A DNA stretch of 11,629 nt from NCBI GenBank assembly GCA_025464735.1, contig JAODMX010000415.1, forward strand, positions 1 to 11,629. The letters are read 5' to 3'. Position 1 is the stretch's first letter; the number at the start of each line of letters is the position of its first letter. The position numbers were made by a program, and so were the translations under genes. Origin of the DNA: Frondihabitans sp. Its GTDB lineage: Bacteria; Actinomycetota; Actinomycetes; Actinomycetales; Microbacteriaceae. Under the pieces are notes generated by a model, which saw nothing but the letters and a program-made list of their open reading frames with translations, did not search any database and was not told the DNA's origin. Positions 6,324 to 11,629 of the stretch are shown one piece after another.

Positions 6324-6328
6324 GGCCA
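6302..6328. terminator. Strong GC-rich hairpin, possible intrinsic terminator
   Basis: TGGCCCTGCCC (6302-6312) and GGGCAGGGCCA (6318-6328) form a perfect 11-bp stem with a 5-base loop, GTGGA. On the plus strand it is followed by TTTCAATT, giving a weak T-tract. On the minus strand, 13 bases beyond tRNA-His, it is followed by CTATTGCTC, with no T-run. It may act as a plus-strand terminator closing the repeat array, or as a T-poor terminator or processing barrier after tRNA-His. The stem is complete only in the third repeat copy; the first two copies keep 6 bp. Confidence 0.6.
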
Positions 6329-6341
6329 TTTCAATTGCGAG

Positions 6342-6415
6342 GGTGAGTAACGGGGCTTGAACCCGCGGCCTCCTAGACCACAACCAGGCGCTCTACCAGC
6401 TGAGCTATACCCACC
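6342..6415 (-). tRNA. tRNA-His (anticodon GUG)
   Basis: The reverse strand folds as a full cloverleaf. The acceptor is GTGGGTA with TACTCAC, preceded by the extra G at -1 that pairs with discriminator C73, which is diagnostic for tRNA-His. The D arm is GCTC-AGCTGGTA-GAGC, the anticodon stem-loop CCTGG-TTGTGGT-CTAGG with GTG as anticodon, and the T arm GCGGG-TTCAAGC-CCCGT. CCA is not encoded and must be added after transcription. It lies 48 bases after the orn stop on the same strand and could be co-transcribed with orn. Confidence 0.96.
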
Positions 6416-6463
6416 ATGCGGCTCCGAACTGGGCGAGCAGAACGGAGCAACCAGAGAAGTCTA

Positions 6464-7081
6464 TTACAACCTGGAGGCCCACTTGTCCACGACGGCTTTC
6501 GCGATCGCTTGGACGTCTTCGGTCGCCGGCCCTGGTTCGGGCACGAAGCCGGCCCTTCGGTAGTACTCGAGTTCGCGGATCGACTCGAGGATGTCGGCGA
6601 GCGCACGGTGGCCGCCGTTCTTGGCGGGGGCGTTGAAGTAGACCCGCGGGAACCATCGGCGCGCGAGCTCTTTGATCGATGACACGTCGACGCTCCGGTA
6701 GTGCAGGTGGCCGTCGACGCGGGGCATGTATTTGGCGAGGAAGGCGCGGTCGGTGCCGATCGTATTGCCGGCGATGGGAGCCTGCTGGCCTTCTGGCACG
6801 TACTCGATGATGTAGTTGAGCACTTCGAATTCGGCTTCGGCGAGACTGACACCGCCCGGGATCTCGGTGATGAGGCCGGAGTGCGTGTGCATCTGTGTGA
6901 CGAACTCGCCCATGTTGTCGAGTGCGGTCTGGTCGGGCTTGATGACGATGTCGAGACCCGGATGGACAGGTTCGAGGTCGAAGTCGGTGATGACGACGGC
7001 CACTTCGACCAGTTCGTCGATCTCGAGGTCGAGTCCCGTCATTTCGCAGTCGATCCAGACCAGTCTCTCGCTTGATGCCAT
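6464..7081 (-). CDS. orn: Oligoribonuclease
   Basis: This 3'-to-5' exoribonuclease of the DEDDh family degrades the last short oligoribonucleotides, including linear dinucleotides such as pGpG from c-di-GMP breakdown, in the cytoplasm. The 205-residue product has the catalytic set Asp11 and Glu13 (WIDCEMTGLD), Asp111 (GNTIGTDRAFL), His158 and Asp163 (KNGGHRALADI), at nearly the same positions as the E. coli enzyme. The C-terminus is about 20 residues longer than in E. coli. The ATG at 7081 (MASSERLVWIDCEMTG) fits the family start; the open frame extends to 7147 but that part is not conserved-looking. A ribosome site is not evident, so the mRNA may be leaderless or weakly initiated. tRNA-His follows directly. 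Confidence 0.96.
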   Translation of the reverse strand: MASSERLVWIDCEMTGLDLEIDELVEVAVVITDFDLEPVHPGLDIVIKPDQTALDNMGEFVTQMHTHSGLITEIPGGVSLAEAEFEVLNYIIEYVPEGQQAPIAGNTIGTDRAFLAKYMPRVDGHLHYRSVDVSSIKELARRWFPRVYFNAPAKNGGHRALADILESIRELEYYRRAGFVPEPGPATEDVQAIAKAVVDKWASRL

Positions 7082-7100
7082 GGCGCAAAGTCTAGCGACG

Positions 7101-7187
7101 CTCGGGGGCGCGATCTGTGGCGTTGTCGTCGTCGGTGATAGCTCCACTATCGCTCTCCTCCTCCGCCTTGCATCTCACGCCCCCGAG
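7101..7187. repeat. Nested inverted repeats in the orn / small-gene divergent promoter region
   Basis: CTCGGGGGCG (7101-7110) is repeated as an exact inverse, CGCCCCCGAG (7178-7187), 67 bases away. Between them GATAG (7137-7141) and CTATC (7147-7151) form a second, small inverted repeat. The region separates the divergent starts at 7081 and 7222 and must hold both promoters, although no convincing -35/-10 pair is seen. The function is unknown; the symmetry might be a regulator site or chance in GC-rich DNA. Confidence 0.5.
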
Positions 7188-7221
7188 TGCCGACAAGCTG
7201 TCAAGCTGGTAGACAGGGGGC

Positions 7222-7503
7222 ATGACTGACGAGAACCCCACCGTGGCCGAAGGCGCCGAGTACGTCGTGTTCTTCGAGGGAGGGCCGAGCGACGGCCGAA
7301 CCGATAGGCGTGTGAGTACCGACGGCTCGTACGACGCCGAGATCACCGACTTCGTTCTGATCGACGGCACCGAGACCGGAATCGTTTACAAGGCGACCAG
7401 GGCCCACATGATGGGCGACCAGCTGCAGGTGCACTACGCAGTCGACGTTGCCGACAGCGACCCGCTGGAAGATCCCGACGACCGCCGCGAGAGCACCAAC
7501 TGA
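7222..7503 (+). CDS. Small acidic hypothetical protein
   Basis: The protein has 93 residues, is strongly acidic at the end (VADSDPLEDPDDRRE), and has no membrane segment or signal peptide. The middle reads like a small beta fold: AEYVVFFEGGPSDGRTDRRV, then AEITDFVLIDGTETGIVYKAT, then LQVHYAVD. I do not recognise the family. AGGGGG sits just before the ATG, supporting this start. A CTGTC/GACAG inverted repeat overlaps the region before the ribosome site. The gene is divergent from orn and is followed by a hairpin. Confidence 0.75.
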   Translation: MTDENPTVAEGAEYVVFFEGGPSDGRTDRRVSTDGSYDAEITDFVLIDGTETGIVYKATRAHMMGDQLQVHYAVDVADSDPLEDPDDRRESTN

Positions 7504-7530
7504 CGCCAGGCACGAGCCCGGCTCGACGAG

Positions 7531-7572
7531 CGCAGGATCCGTGGGGAATCAACCGTAGAGATCCTGCGTTTT
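7531..7572 (+). terminator. Hairpin with short T-tract between two small genes
   Basis: CGCAGGATC (7531-7539) and GATCCTGCG (7560-7568) pair perfectly over 9 bp with a 20-base loop, followed at once by TTTTC. It lies 28 bases after the stop of the acidic protein gene and ends 7 bases before the thioredoxin ATG. It probably terminates the first gene. The long loop is unusual, and attenuation or start-site control of the next gene is an alternative. Confidence 0.65.
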
Positions 7573-7579
7573 CTCCGTC

Positions 7580-7846
7580 ATGAAGTTGGAGCTGTACACC
7601 TCGTCGTTCTGCGGCGCGTGCCATGCCGCGCGGGCGGTCGTCGACGAGGCGACCCGGCTTGTTCCGTCCCTCGAAGCTGTCGACCTGGACATCGCGTTCG
7701 CGACTCGGCGGGCCGAGGAGCGCGACATCCGTGCCACGCCGACCATCGTTCTGACGGACGAAGCCGGTGTCGTCCTGTTCCGCGCGGAGGGGGCGCCGAG
7801 TCTGCCGCAGCTCCTCACAGCTGTGGCGGGTCATCTGCCCGTCTGA
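7580..7846 (+). CDS. Small thioredoxin/glutaredoxin-like protein
   Basis: The 88-residue protein has a one-domain thioredoxin fold: LELYTSSFCGACHAAR at the start with the redox pair Cys11-Gly-Ala-Cys14, a second strand LEAVDLDIAF, and the conserved cis-proline in RATPTIVLTD (Thr53-Pro54) before the last hairpin strands GVVLFRAEG. It probably acts as a cytoplasmic thiol-disulfide oxidoreductase; the partner is unknown. No signal peptide is present. No Shine-Dalgarno is visible before the ATG, because a stem-loop with T-tract ends 7 bases upstream. The mRNA may begin very close to the ATG. About half of the usual thioredoxin length fits the mini-thioredoxin group. Confidence 0.85.
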   Translation: MKLELYTSSFCGACHAARAVVDEATRLVPSLEAVDLDIAFATRRAEERDIRATPTIVLTDEAGVVLFRAEGAPSLPQLLTAVAGHLPV

Positions 7847-7874
7847 CCCCGTGGCGGTGACTCCCGCGAGATTC

Positions 7875-7893
7875 TTAGAAAGTTCATTGAAAG
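7875..7893 (+). promoter_or_regulatory. 11-bp direct repeat, possible OmpR/PhoB-type operator
   Basis: TTAGAAAG (7875-7882) and ATTGAAAG (7886-7893) share the GAAAG core and are spaced exactly one 11-bp period apart, in an AT-rich island of otherwise GC-rich DNA. It lies 40-60 bases before the start of the GT2-GtrA gene. Response regulators of the OmpR/PhoB class typically bind such 11-bp tandem half-sites. No regulator gene is inside the window, so this is inference. Confidence 0.4.
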
Positions 7894-7933
7894 CTGCCGT
7901 CGGCTCCATTGCGTGGCGACGCATTCTCGAGGC

Positions 7934-9223
7934 ATGCCTTTCTCGAACGACGCCCTGGACCTCGACATCGTCGTACCTGCCTTAAATGAACAGGAGACCC
8001 TCGAGGCAAGCATTGGCGCGCTGCACGACTTCTTGACCCGGTCGGTGCGCGAGACCTGGCGAATCACGATCGCCGACAATGCCTCCACCGACAACACGCC
8101 GGCTCTTGCCGACGGTCTCGCCGACCGGTTGCCCGAGGTCGACGTCGTCCACCTGGCCGAGAAGGGCCGGGGTCGCGCCCTGAAGCAGGTCTGGTCCGCT
8201 TCGAGCGCGCGAGTGCTCGTCTACGTCGACGAAGACCTTTCGACCGACCTTTCGGCGCTCGGCCCGCTCGTCGCGCCGCTCCTTTCCGGCCACTCCGACG
8301 TCGCGATCGGCACCCGCCTTGACCGTTCCTCCCGGGTGACCCGGGGCGGCAAGCGCGAGTTCATCTCGCGGAGCTACAACTTCCTCCTTCGCAGCACCAT
8401 GGGGGTGACGTTCAGCGATGCCCAATGCGGCTTCAAGGCGATCCGTCGCGATGTCGCCGCCATGCTCCTCCCGCTCGTCGAGGACACAGGTTGGTTCTTC
8501 GACACGGAGCTTTTGATCCTGGCCGAACGAAGCGGACTCCGGATCCATGAGGTTCCCGTCGATTGGATCGATGACCCGAAGTCGTCGGTCGACATCGTGG
8601 CAACAGCCAAAGCGGACCTCCTTGGTCTGGCCAGGGTCGCCACCGGGATCGCACGAGGCAGGATCCCGGTCGGCGCGGTCTATGACGAGATCGGCCGACA
8701 CCCCTACGCGCGACCACGCAGCCCCAGCTTTTTCGGCCAGGTCGTTCGGTTCGGTGTGGTGGGTGTCTGCTCCACGGCCGCCTACGCCCTGATCTATCTG
8801 CTGCTCCAGTACGTGATACCCGCGCAGGGCGCGAACTTCCTGGCCCTTTTGCTCACGACAATCGGCAACACGGCGGCGAATCGTCGTTTCACCTTCGGGG
8901 TCACCGGATCGTCGGGGGCCGTCAAGCACCAGGCCCAGGGGCTCATCGTGTTCGGTGTCTCGTGGGTCATCACGGCTGGATCCCTGTTCGGGCTCCACCA
9001 AATCGCTCCCCACGCGGGCGCACACGAACAGCTGATCGTTCTTACGATCGCGAACCTCGTCGCCACGGTCGTTCGTTTCGTCCTGTTGCGCCTCTGGGTG
9101 TTCCGTCGCGAAGCCCGTTCGGCGGCGAGTGACTCCGGGTCAGCGGCGGGCCCCACCACCCTCGAGCGAGACTCGACCGATCACTCAGCAACCGAGATCC
9201 TGACGAAAGTGAGTGAGCGATGA
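7934..9223 (+). CDS. Glycosyltransferase family 2 fused to a GtrA-like membrane domain
   Basis: The product (429 residues) has two parts. Residues 1-255 are a GT2 enzyme of the dolichol/polyprenyl-phosphate sugar transferase type: LDIVVPALNEQETL near the N-terminus, DNASTDNT (48-55), the metal-binding acidic motif in VYVDEDLSTD (97-106), and QCGFKAIRRD and GWFFDTELL with the usual acidic/aromatic residues. Residues about 268-392 form a four-helix GtrA-like domain (VVRFGVVGVCSTAAYALIY; NTAANRRFTFG). The known role of such pairs is making a lipid-linked sugar and moving it across the membrane. The ATG at 7934 is preferred to a GTG at 7913, as MPFSNDALDLDIVVP suits the family start. The 3' end overlaps the GT39 gene by ATGA, so the two are coupled. 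The sugar is unknown. Confidence 0.92.
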   Translation: MPFSNDALDLDIVVPALNEQETLEASIGALHDFLTRSVRETWRITIADNASTDNTPALADGLADRLPEVDVVHLAEKGRGRALKQVWSASSARVLVYVDEDLSTDLSALGPLVAPLLSGHSDVAIGTRLDRSSRVTRGGKREFISRSYNFLLRSTMGVTFSDAQCGFKAIRRDVAAMLLPLVEDTGWFFDTELLILAERSGLRIHEVPVDWIDDPKSSVDIVATAKADLLGLARVATGIARGRIPVGAVYDEIGRHPYARPRSPSFFGQVVRFGVVGVCSTAAYALIYLLLQYVIPAQGANFLALLLTTIGNTAANRRFTFGVTGSSGAVKHQAQGLIVFGVSWVITAGSLFGLHQIAPHAGAHEQLIVLTIANLVATVVRFVLLRLWVFRREARSAASDSGSAAGPTTLERDSTDHSATEILTKVSER

Positions 9224-11331
9224 GCGCCCCCACCCTTCCGGCTATCGCGCCAGGCACGACACTCGAGACCGCTTCTCGAGGCACGAGCTCGCGCTTCGGA
9301 CGCTTCGGCCGTCGACTTTTCCTCGGCCCCGCCGACGCCGCTCGATGGGAGCGACCGTCGCTCTGGGCACTGCTCGTCGTCTCAGGATTTGTCTACCTCT
9401 GGAATCTCGCGATCTCGGGGTACGCGAACTCGTTCTACTCGGCGGCGGTCCAGGCCGGGTCGACCAACTGGGAGGCGTTCTTCTTCGGCTCCTCGGACGC
9501 CGCGAACTCGATCACCGTCGACAAACCTCCGGCGTCGCTCTGGTTCATGGAGCTCTCGGTGCGGGTGTTCGGGCTGTCGTCGTGGAGCATCCTCCTGCCG
9601 GAGGCGCTCATGGGCATCGCGACCGTCTTCCTCGTCTATGTGATCGTTCGTCGGCATTTCTCTGCCGTGATCGCCCTGACAGCGGGCACCGTCATGCTCC
9701 TGACCCCCGTTGCCGTGATGATGTTCCGGTTCAACAACCCTGACGCTCTGCTCCTGCTTCTCATGACGCTGGCTGTCTACCTGACTCAGCGCGGCATCGA
9801 GAGCGGCAGGATCCGGTGGGTCGCCTGGGCCGGCGTGGTCGTCGGGTTCGCGTTCCTGACGAAGCAATTGCAGGGGTTCGTCATCCTGCCCGCCCTCGCA
9901 GCTGTCTACTTCGCCTGCGCCCCGGTTGGCTGGGGTAAGCGTCTCCTTCATCTTGTCGCGGCGCTTGGCGGCGTGATCGTCGGCGCGGGCTGGTGGGTCG
10001 CGATCGTCACCCTCGTGCCTGCGTCGATGCGGCCGTACATCGGCGGGTCGCAGAACAACAGCTTTCTGCAGCTCACCTTCGGCTATAACGGGTTCGGGCG
10101 CATCACCGGCAACGAGACCGGGAGCGTCACCGGCGGGACCGGGACGGCGGGGGCAGGATCCTGGGGTGCCACCGGTATCACACGCCTGTTCAGCAGCGAC
10201 ATCGGCAGTCAGATCTCGTGGCTGATCCCGGCGACGATCATCGTCCTGGTCGCCGCGCTGGTAGTGATCGGGCGAGCGCCCCGTACAGACCTGCGACGCG
10301 CCACGCTGCTGCTTTTCGCCTCGTGGTTCGTGGTGACCGCGCTCGTCTTCAGCTTCGCGGGCGGAATCTTCCACCCTTACAACACAGTGGCCCTGGCCGC
10401 GCCGATCGCGGGAACTCTCGCCATCGGTGTCGGAACCCTCTGGGGGGCGCGCGACCGCTGGTGGCCGCGGGGCGTACTCGCCGTGTCTATTCTCGCGACG
10501 GCGGGCTGGGCCGCGGTGCTGCTCGAACGCTCGTCGAGCTGGTTGCCGTGGCTCAAGGTGGTCGTCGTGATCGCTGCCATCGTCGGAGCCGTCCTGGTGC
10601 TGCTGCCGCGTCGTGGCCGCGCGCTGACGGTGGGGACCGTGGCGATGCTGGCAATCGGTGGGCTGCTGGCGCCGGCCGCGTACTCGGCGGATGCAGCGAC
10701 GACGGCGCACACGGGGTCGATCCCATCTGCCGGGCCGACCGCGTCGGGCGGCATGGGTGGGTTCGGCGGTGGTGGTGGCCGGGGTGGCGGCGGTGGTGCC
10801 GCTCCTGGGGGCCAGGGCGGAACCGTCGGGCGACCTGGCGGAACTGGGACTGGTGGCGGGACCGGACCTGGCACGGGCACGGGCCGACCGACGGGCGGAT
10901 TCGGTGGTGGTGGTGGTGGTGGTGGTGGCGGTGGCGGATTCGCCGGTGGTGCAGGCGGCGGCCTGTTCGGCGGCAGCGGCACCGTGAGTGCCTCGTTGAC
11001 GAAGCTTCTCCTGACGGACTCCTCCAAGTACACCTGGGTGGCGGCGGCAGTCGGCTCCGACAGTGCCGCGACGTATCAGCTCGCCACGCAGAAGTCGGTG
11101 ATGCCGATCGGTGGCTTCAACGGCAGCGACCCGTCGCCGACTCTCGCTCAGTTCAAGGCCGATGTGAAGGCGGGGAAGATCCACTACTTCATCGGAGGCA
11201 CGGTCGGTCGCTCGAACGGCGGCAGTGACACCTCGTCGAAGCTCGCGGCCTGGGTCGAGGCCAACTTTTCGTCGCAGACCGTCGGCGGCGTCACGCTCTA
11301 CGACCTGAGTGGTGGCGCGCCCACGAAGTAG
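9220..11331 (+). CDS. Membrane glycosyltransferase, GT39/YkcB (ArnT/PMT-like)
   Basis: This 703-residue multi-pass protein is of the YkcB type. After a cytoplasmic head and first helix (about 48-66) comes the hallmark outer loop: SGYANSFYSAAVQAG (66-80), then ITVDKPPASLW (98-108), with the Asp of DKPP in the place of the catalytic acid. RFNNPDALLL (170-179) is also typical. About ten more helices follow, to about residue 490. Residues about 508-587 are an almost pure Gly/Pro/Thr linker (twelve Gly in a row near 562-573). A soluble C-terminal domain of about 115 residues (KYTWVAAAVGSDSAATYQLA; IHYFIGG) matches the YkcA/B-like C-terminal domain. It is expected to take a lipid-linked sugar, probably from its partner encoded upstream, and transfer it to an external acceptor. 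It is probably translated by coupling, since no separate ribosome site stands out. Confidence 0.92.
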   Translation: MSAPTLPAIAPGTTLETASRGTSSRFGRFGRRLFLGPADAARWERPSLWALLVVSGFVYLWNLAISGYANSFYSAAVQAGSTNWEAFFFGSSDAANSITVDKPPASLWFMELSVRVFGLSSWSILLPEALMGIATVFLVYVIVRRHFSAVIALTAGTVMLLTPVAVMMFRFNNPDALLLLLMTLAVYLTQRGIESGRIRWVAWAGVVVGFAFLTKQLQGFVILPALAAVYFACAPVGWGKRLLHLVAALGGVIVGAGWWVAIVTLVPASMRPYIGGSQNNSFLQLTFGYNGFGRITGNETGSVTGGTGTAGAGSWGATGITRLFSSDIGSQISWLIPATIIVLVAALVVIGRAPRTDLRRATLLLFASWFVVTALVFSFAGGIFHPYNTVALAAPIAGTLAIGVGTLWGARDRWWPRGVLAVSILATAGWAAVLLERSSSWLPWLKVVVVIAAIVGAVLVLLPRRGRALTVGTVAMLAIGGLLAPAAYSADAATTAHTGSIPSAGPTASGGMGGFGGGGGRGGGGGAAPGGQGGTVGRPGGTGTGGGTGPGTGTGRPTGGFGGGGGGGGGGGGFAGGAGGGLFGGSGTVSASLTKLLLTDSSKYTWVAAAVGSDSAATYQLATQKSVMPIGGFNGSDPSPTLAQFKADVKAGKIHYFIGGTVGRSNGGSDTSSKLAAWVEANFSSQTVGGVTLYDLSGGAPTK
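10903..10926 (+). repeat. GGT trinucleotide tract inside the GT39 gene
   Basis: Eight perfect GGT codons run from 10903 to 10926, followed by GGC GGT GGC GGA, within a glycine-rich linker that spans about 10745-10980. Slippage here would change linker length by whole residues and would not shift the frame. Confidence 0.9.
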
Positions 11332-11381
11332 GCGGCCGACTTGGCAGCACCGCGGAGGCGCACGAACGAGTGACGGAGGAG

Positions 11382-11453
11382 TCCCCCCGGAGGGATTCGA
11401 ACCCCCGGCCAAGTGGGTAGAAACCACACGCTCTTCCGCTGAGCTACGGGGGG
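11382..11453 (-). tRNA. tRNA-Arg (anticodon UCU)
   Basis: The reverse strand folds as a cloverleaf. Acceptor CCCCCCG pairs with CGGGGGG, with discriminator A73. The D arm is GCTC-AGCGGAA-GAGC. The anticodon arm TGTGG-TTTCTAC-CCACT has anticodon TCT and one mismatch at the outer pair. The T arm is GGGGG-TTCGAAT-CCCTC. CCA is not encoded. It is convergent to the GT39 gene, with 50 bases between them and no obvious terminator. Confidence 0.93.
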
Positions 11454-11533
11454 AGGACAGCCATCACGTTACTACGAGCAGACTTCGGTACTCCGGGGAG
11501 CGCGTCAGGCAGCCCCGTGTCGCTGGCCGGTGC

Positions 11534-11629
11534 TCAGGACGCGTCGGACTCCGGGCTGGTGCGACGACGAACCTGATGGGCGCTGACGGGAGCGCTGAAC
11601 GCCGGTTCACGATCGCTGTCGTCGTCGGA
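11534..11629 (-). CDS. C-terminal end of an unidentified protein (partial)
   Basis: On the minus strand an open frame enters from the right edge and ends in TGA at 11534, giving 31 residues: SDDDSDREPAFSAPVSAHQV, then RRRTSPESDAS. The segment is hydrophilic and low complexity, like a disordered tail, and gives no clue to function. No start lies in the window. The call rests on an open frame reaching the edge and on codon use in keeping with the neighbours, so it could be spurious. tRNA-Arg follows on the same strand after 80 bases in which no feature is recognised. Confidence 0.4.
   Translation of the reverse strand, partial: SDDDSDREPAFSAPVSAHQVRRRTSPESDAS

Larger units (their letters stand above)
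5970..6341. other. Intergenic region between tRNA-His and the metallopeptidase gene
   Basis: This stretch of about 370 bases has no credible gene. From 5970 to 6071 nothing is recognised apart from the ribosome site of the metallopeptidase. From 6072 to 6323 it holds the 89-bp tandem repeat array, and from 6302 to 6328 the strongest hairpin. Frames on the minus strand stay open through the array, but the 89-bp period is not a multiple of three, so successive copies would be read in different frames. Confidence 0.8.

Noticed and set aside
5970..6383. Open minus-strand frame continuing upstream of the metallopeptidase through the repeats into tRNA-His
   Set aside because: It would translate a tRNA and read each 89-bp copy in a different frame. 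The Arg/His/Pro-rich product has no domain, and a good ribosome site and family-like start exist at 5969. A small basic peptide as in the tyrT locus cannot be excluded but has no positive support.
7082..7147. N-terminal extension of oligoribonuclease to 7147
   Set aside because: Family members start just before the WIDCEMTG motif; the extension is not conserved-looking and lies in the divergent promoter region.
7875..7893. Streptomyces-type PHO box
   Set aside because: GTTCA occurs once only (7882-7886), without the second GTTCA half-site; the GAAAG repeat is a better description.
9382..11427. 681-codon minus-strand frame opposite the GT39 gene
   Set aside because: Shadow frame that also runs through tRNA-Arg; the plus strand carries the clear GT39 motifs.

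Overview
The window is GC-rich, with codons ending mostly in G or C, an actinobacterial THI-box leader and actinobacterial-type tRNAs without an encoded CCA. It suggests a high-GC actinomycete, probably Microbacteriaceae. That placement is inferred from style and gene content, not from a database match.

Left part (1-5507). The N-terminus of an exported or membrane-anchored protein runs off the left edge on the minus strand. Next, also on minus, is a single-domain MetE/UROD-like protein that keeps the His-x-Cys and Cys residues of the methionine synthase zinc site. Divergent from it on plus is a TPP riboswitch followed by a tightly packed operon: ykoE (substrate-binding S component), ykoD (two fused ABC ATPases), ykoC (transmembrane T component) and a small P-loop kinase-like protein. 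The first three form an ECF importer for the thiamin precursor hydroxymethylpyrimidine (or thiamin), switched off by TPP. The kinase gene overlaps tail-to-tail by 68 bp with a minus-strand membrane-protein gene.

Middle part (5508-7081), all on minus when read from the right: oligoribonuclease (orn), tRNA-His(GUG), an array of three 89-bp tandem repeats (the last shortened) carrying strong hairpins, a short zinc metallopeptidase, and a 20-bp tandem repeat just beyond its stop codon. The 89-bp array is the most unusual object in the window. It lies between a tRNA and a protein gene, and its first two copies differ at only 6 positions of 89.

Right part (7082-11629), mainly plus: a small acidic hypothetical protein, a hairpin, a mini-thioredoxin with a CxxC motif, then an overlapping two-gene unit. 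This unit encodes a GT2-GtrA fusion (polyprenyl-phosphate sugar transferase plus membrane domain) and a GT39/YkcB-type membrane glycosyltransferase with a glycine-rich insert. The likely logic is that the first makes or flips a lipid-linked sugar and the second transfers it to a cell-surface acceptor. An 11-bp direct repeat upstream looks like an OmpR/PhoB-type operator. tRNA-Arg(UCU) on minus and the C-terminal end of an unrecognised minus-strand gene close the window.
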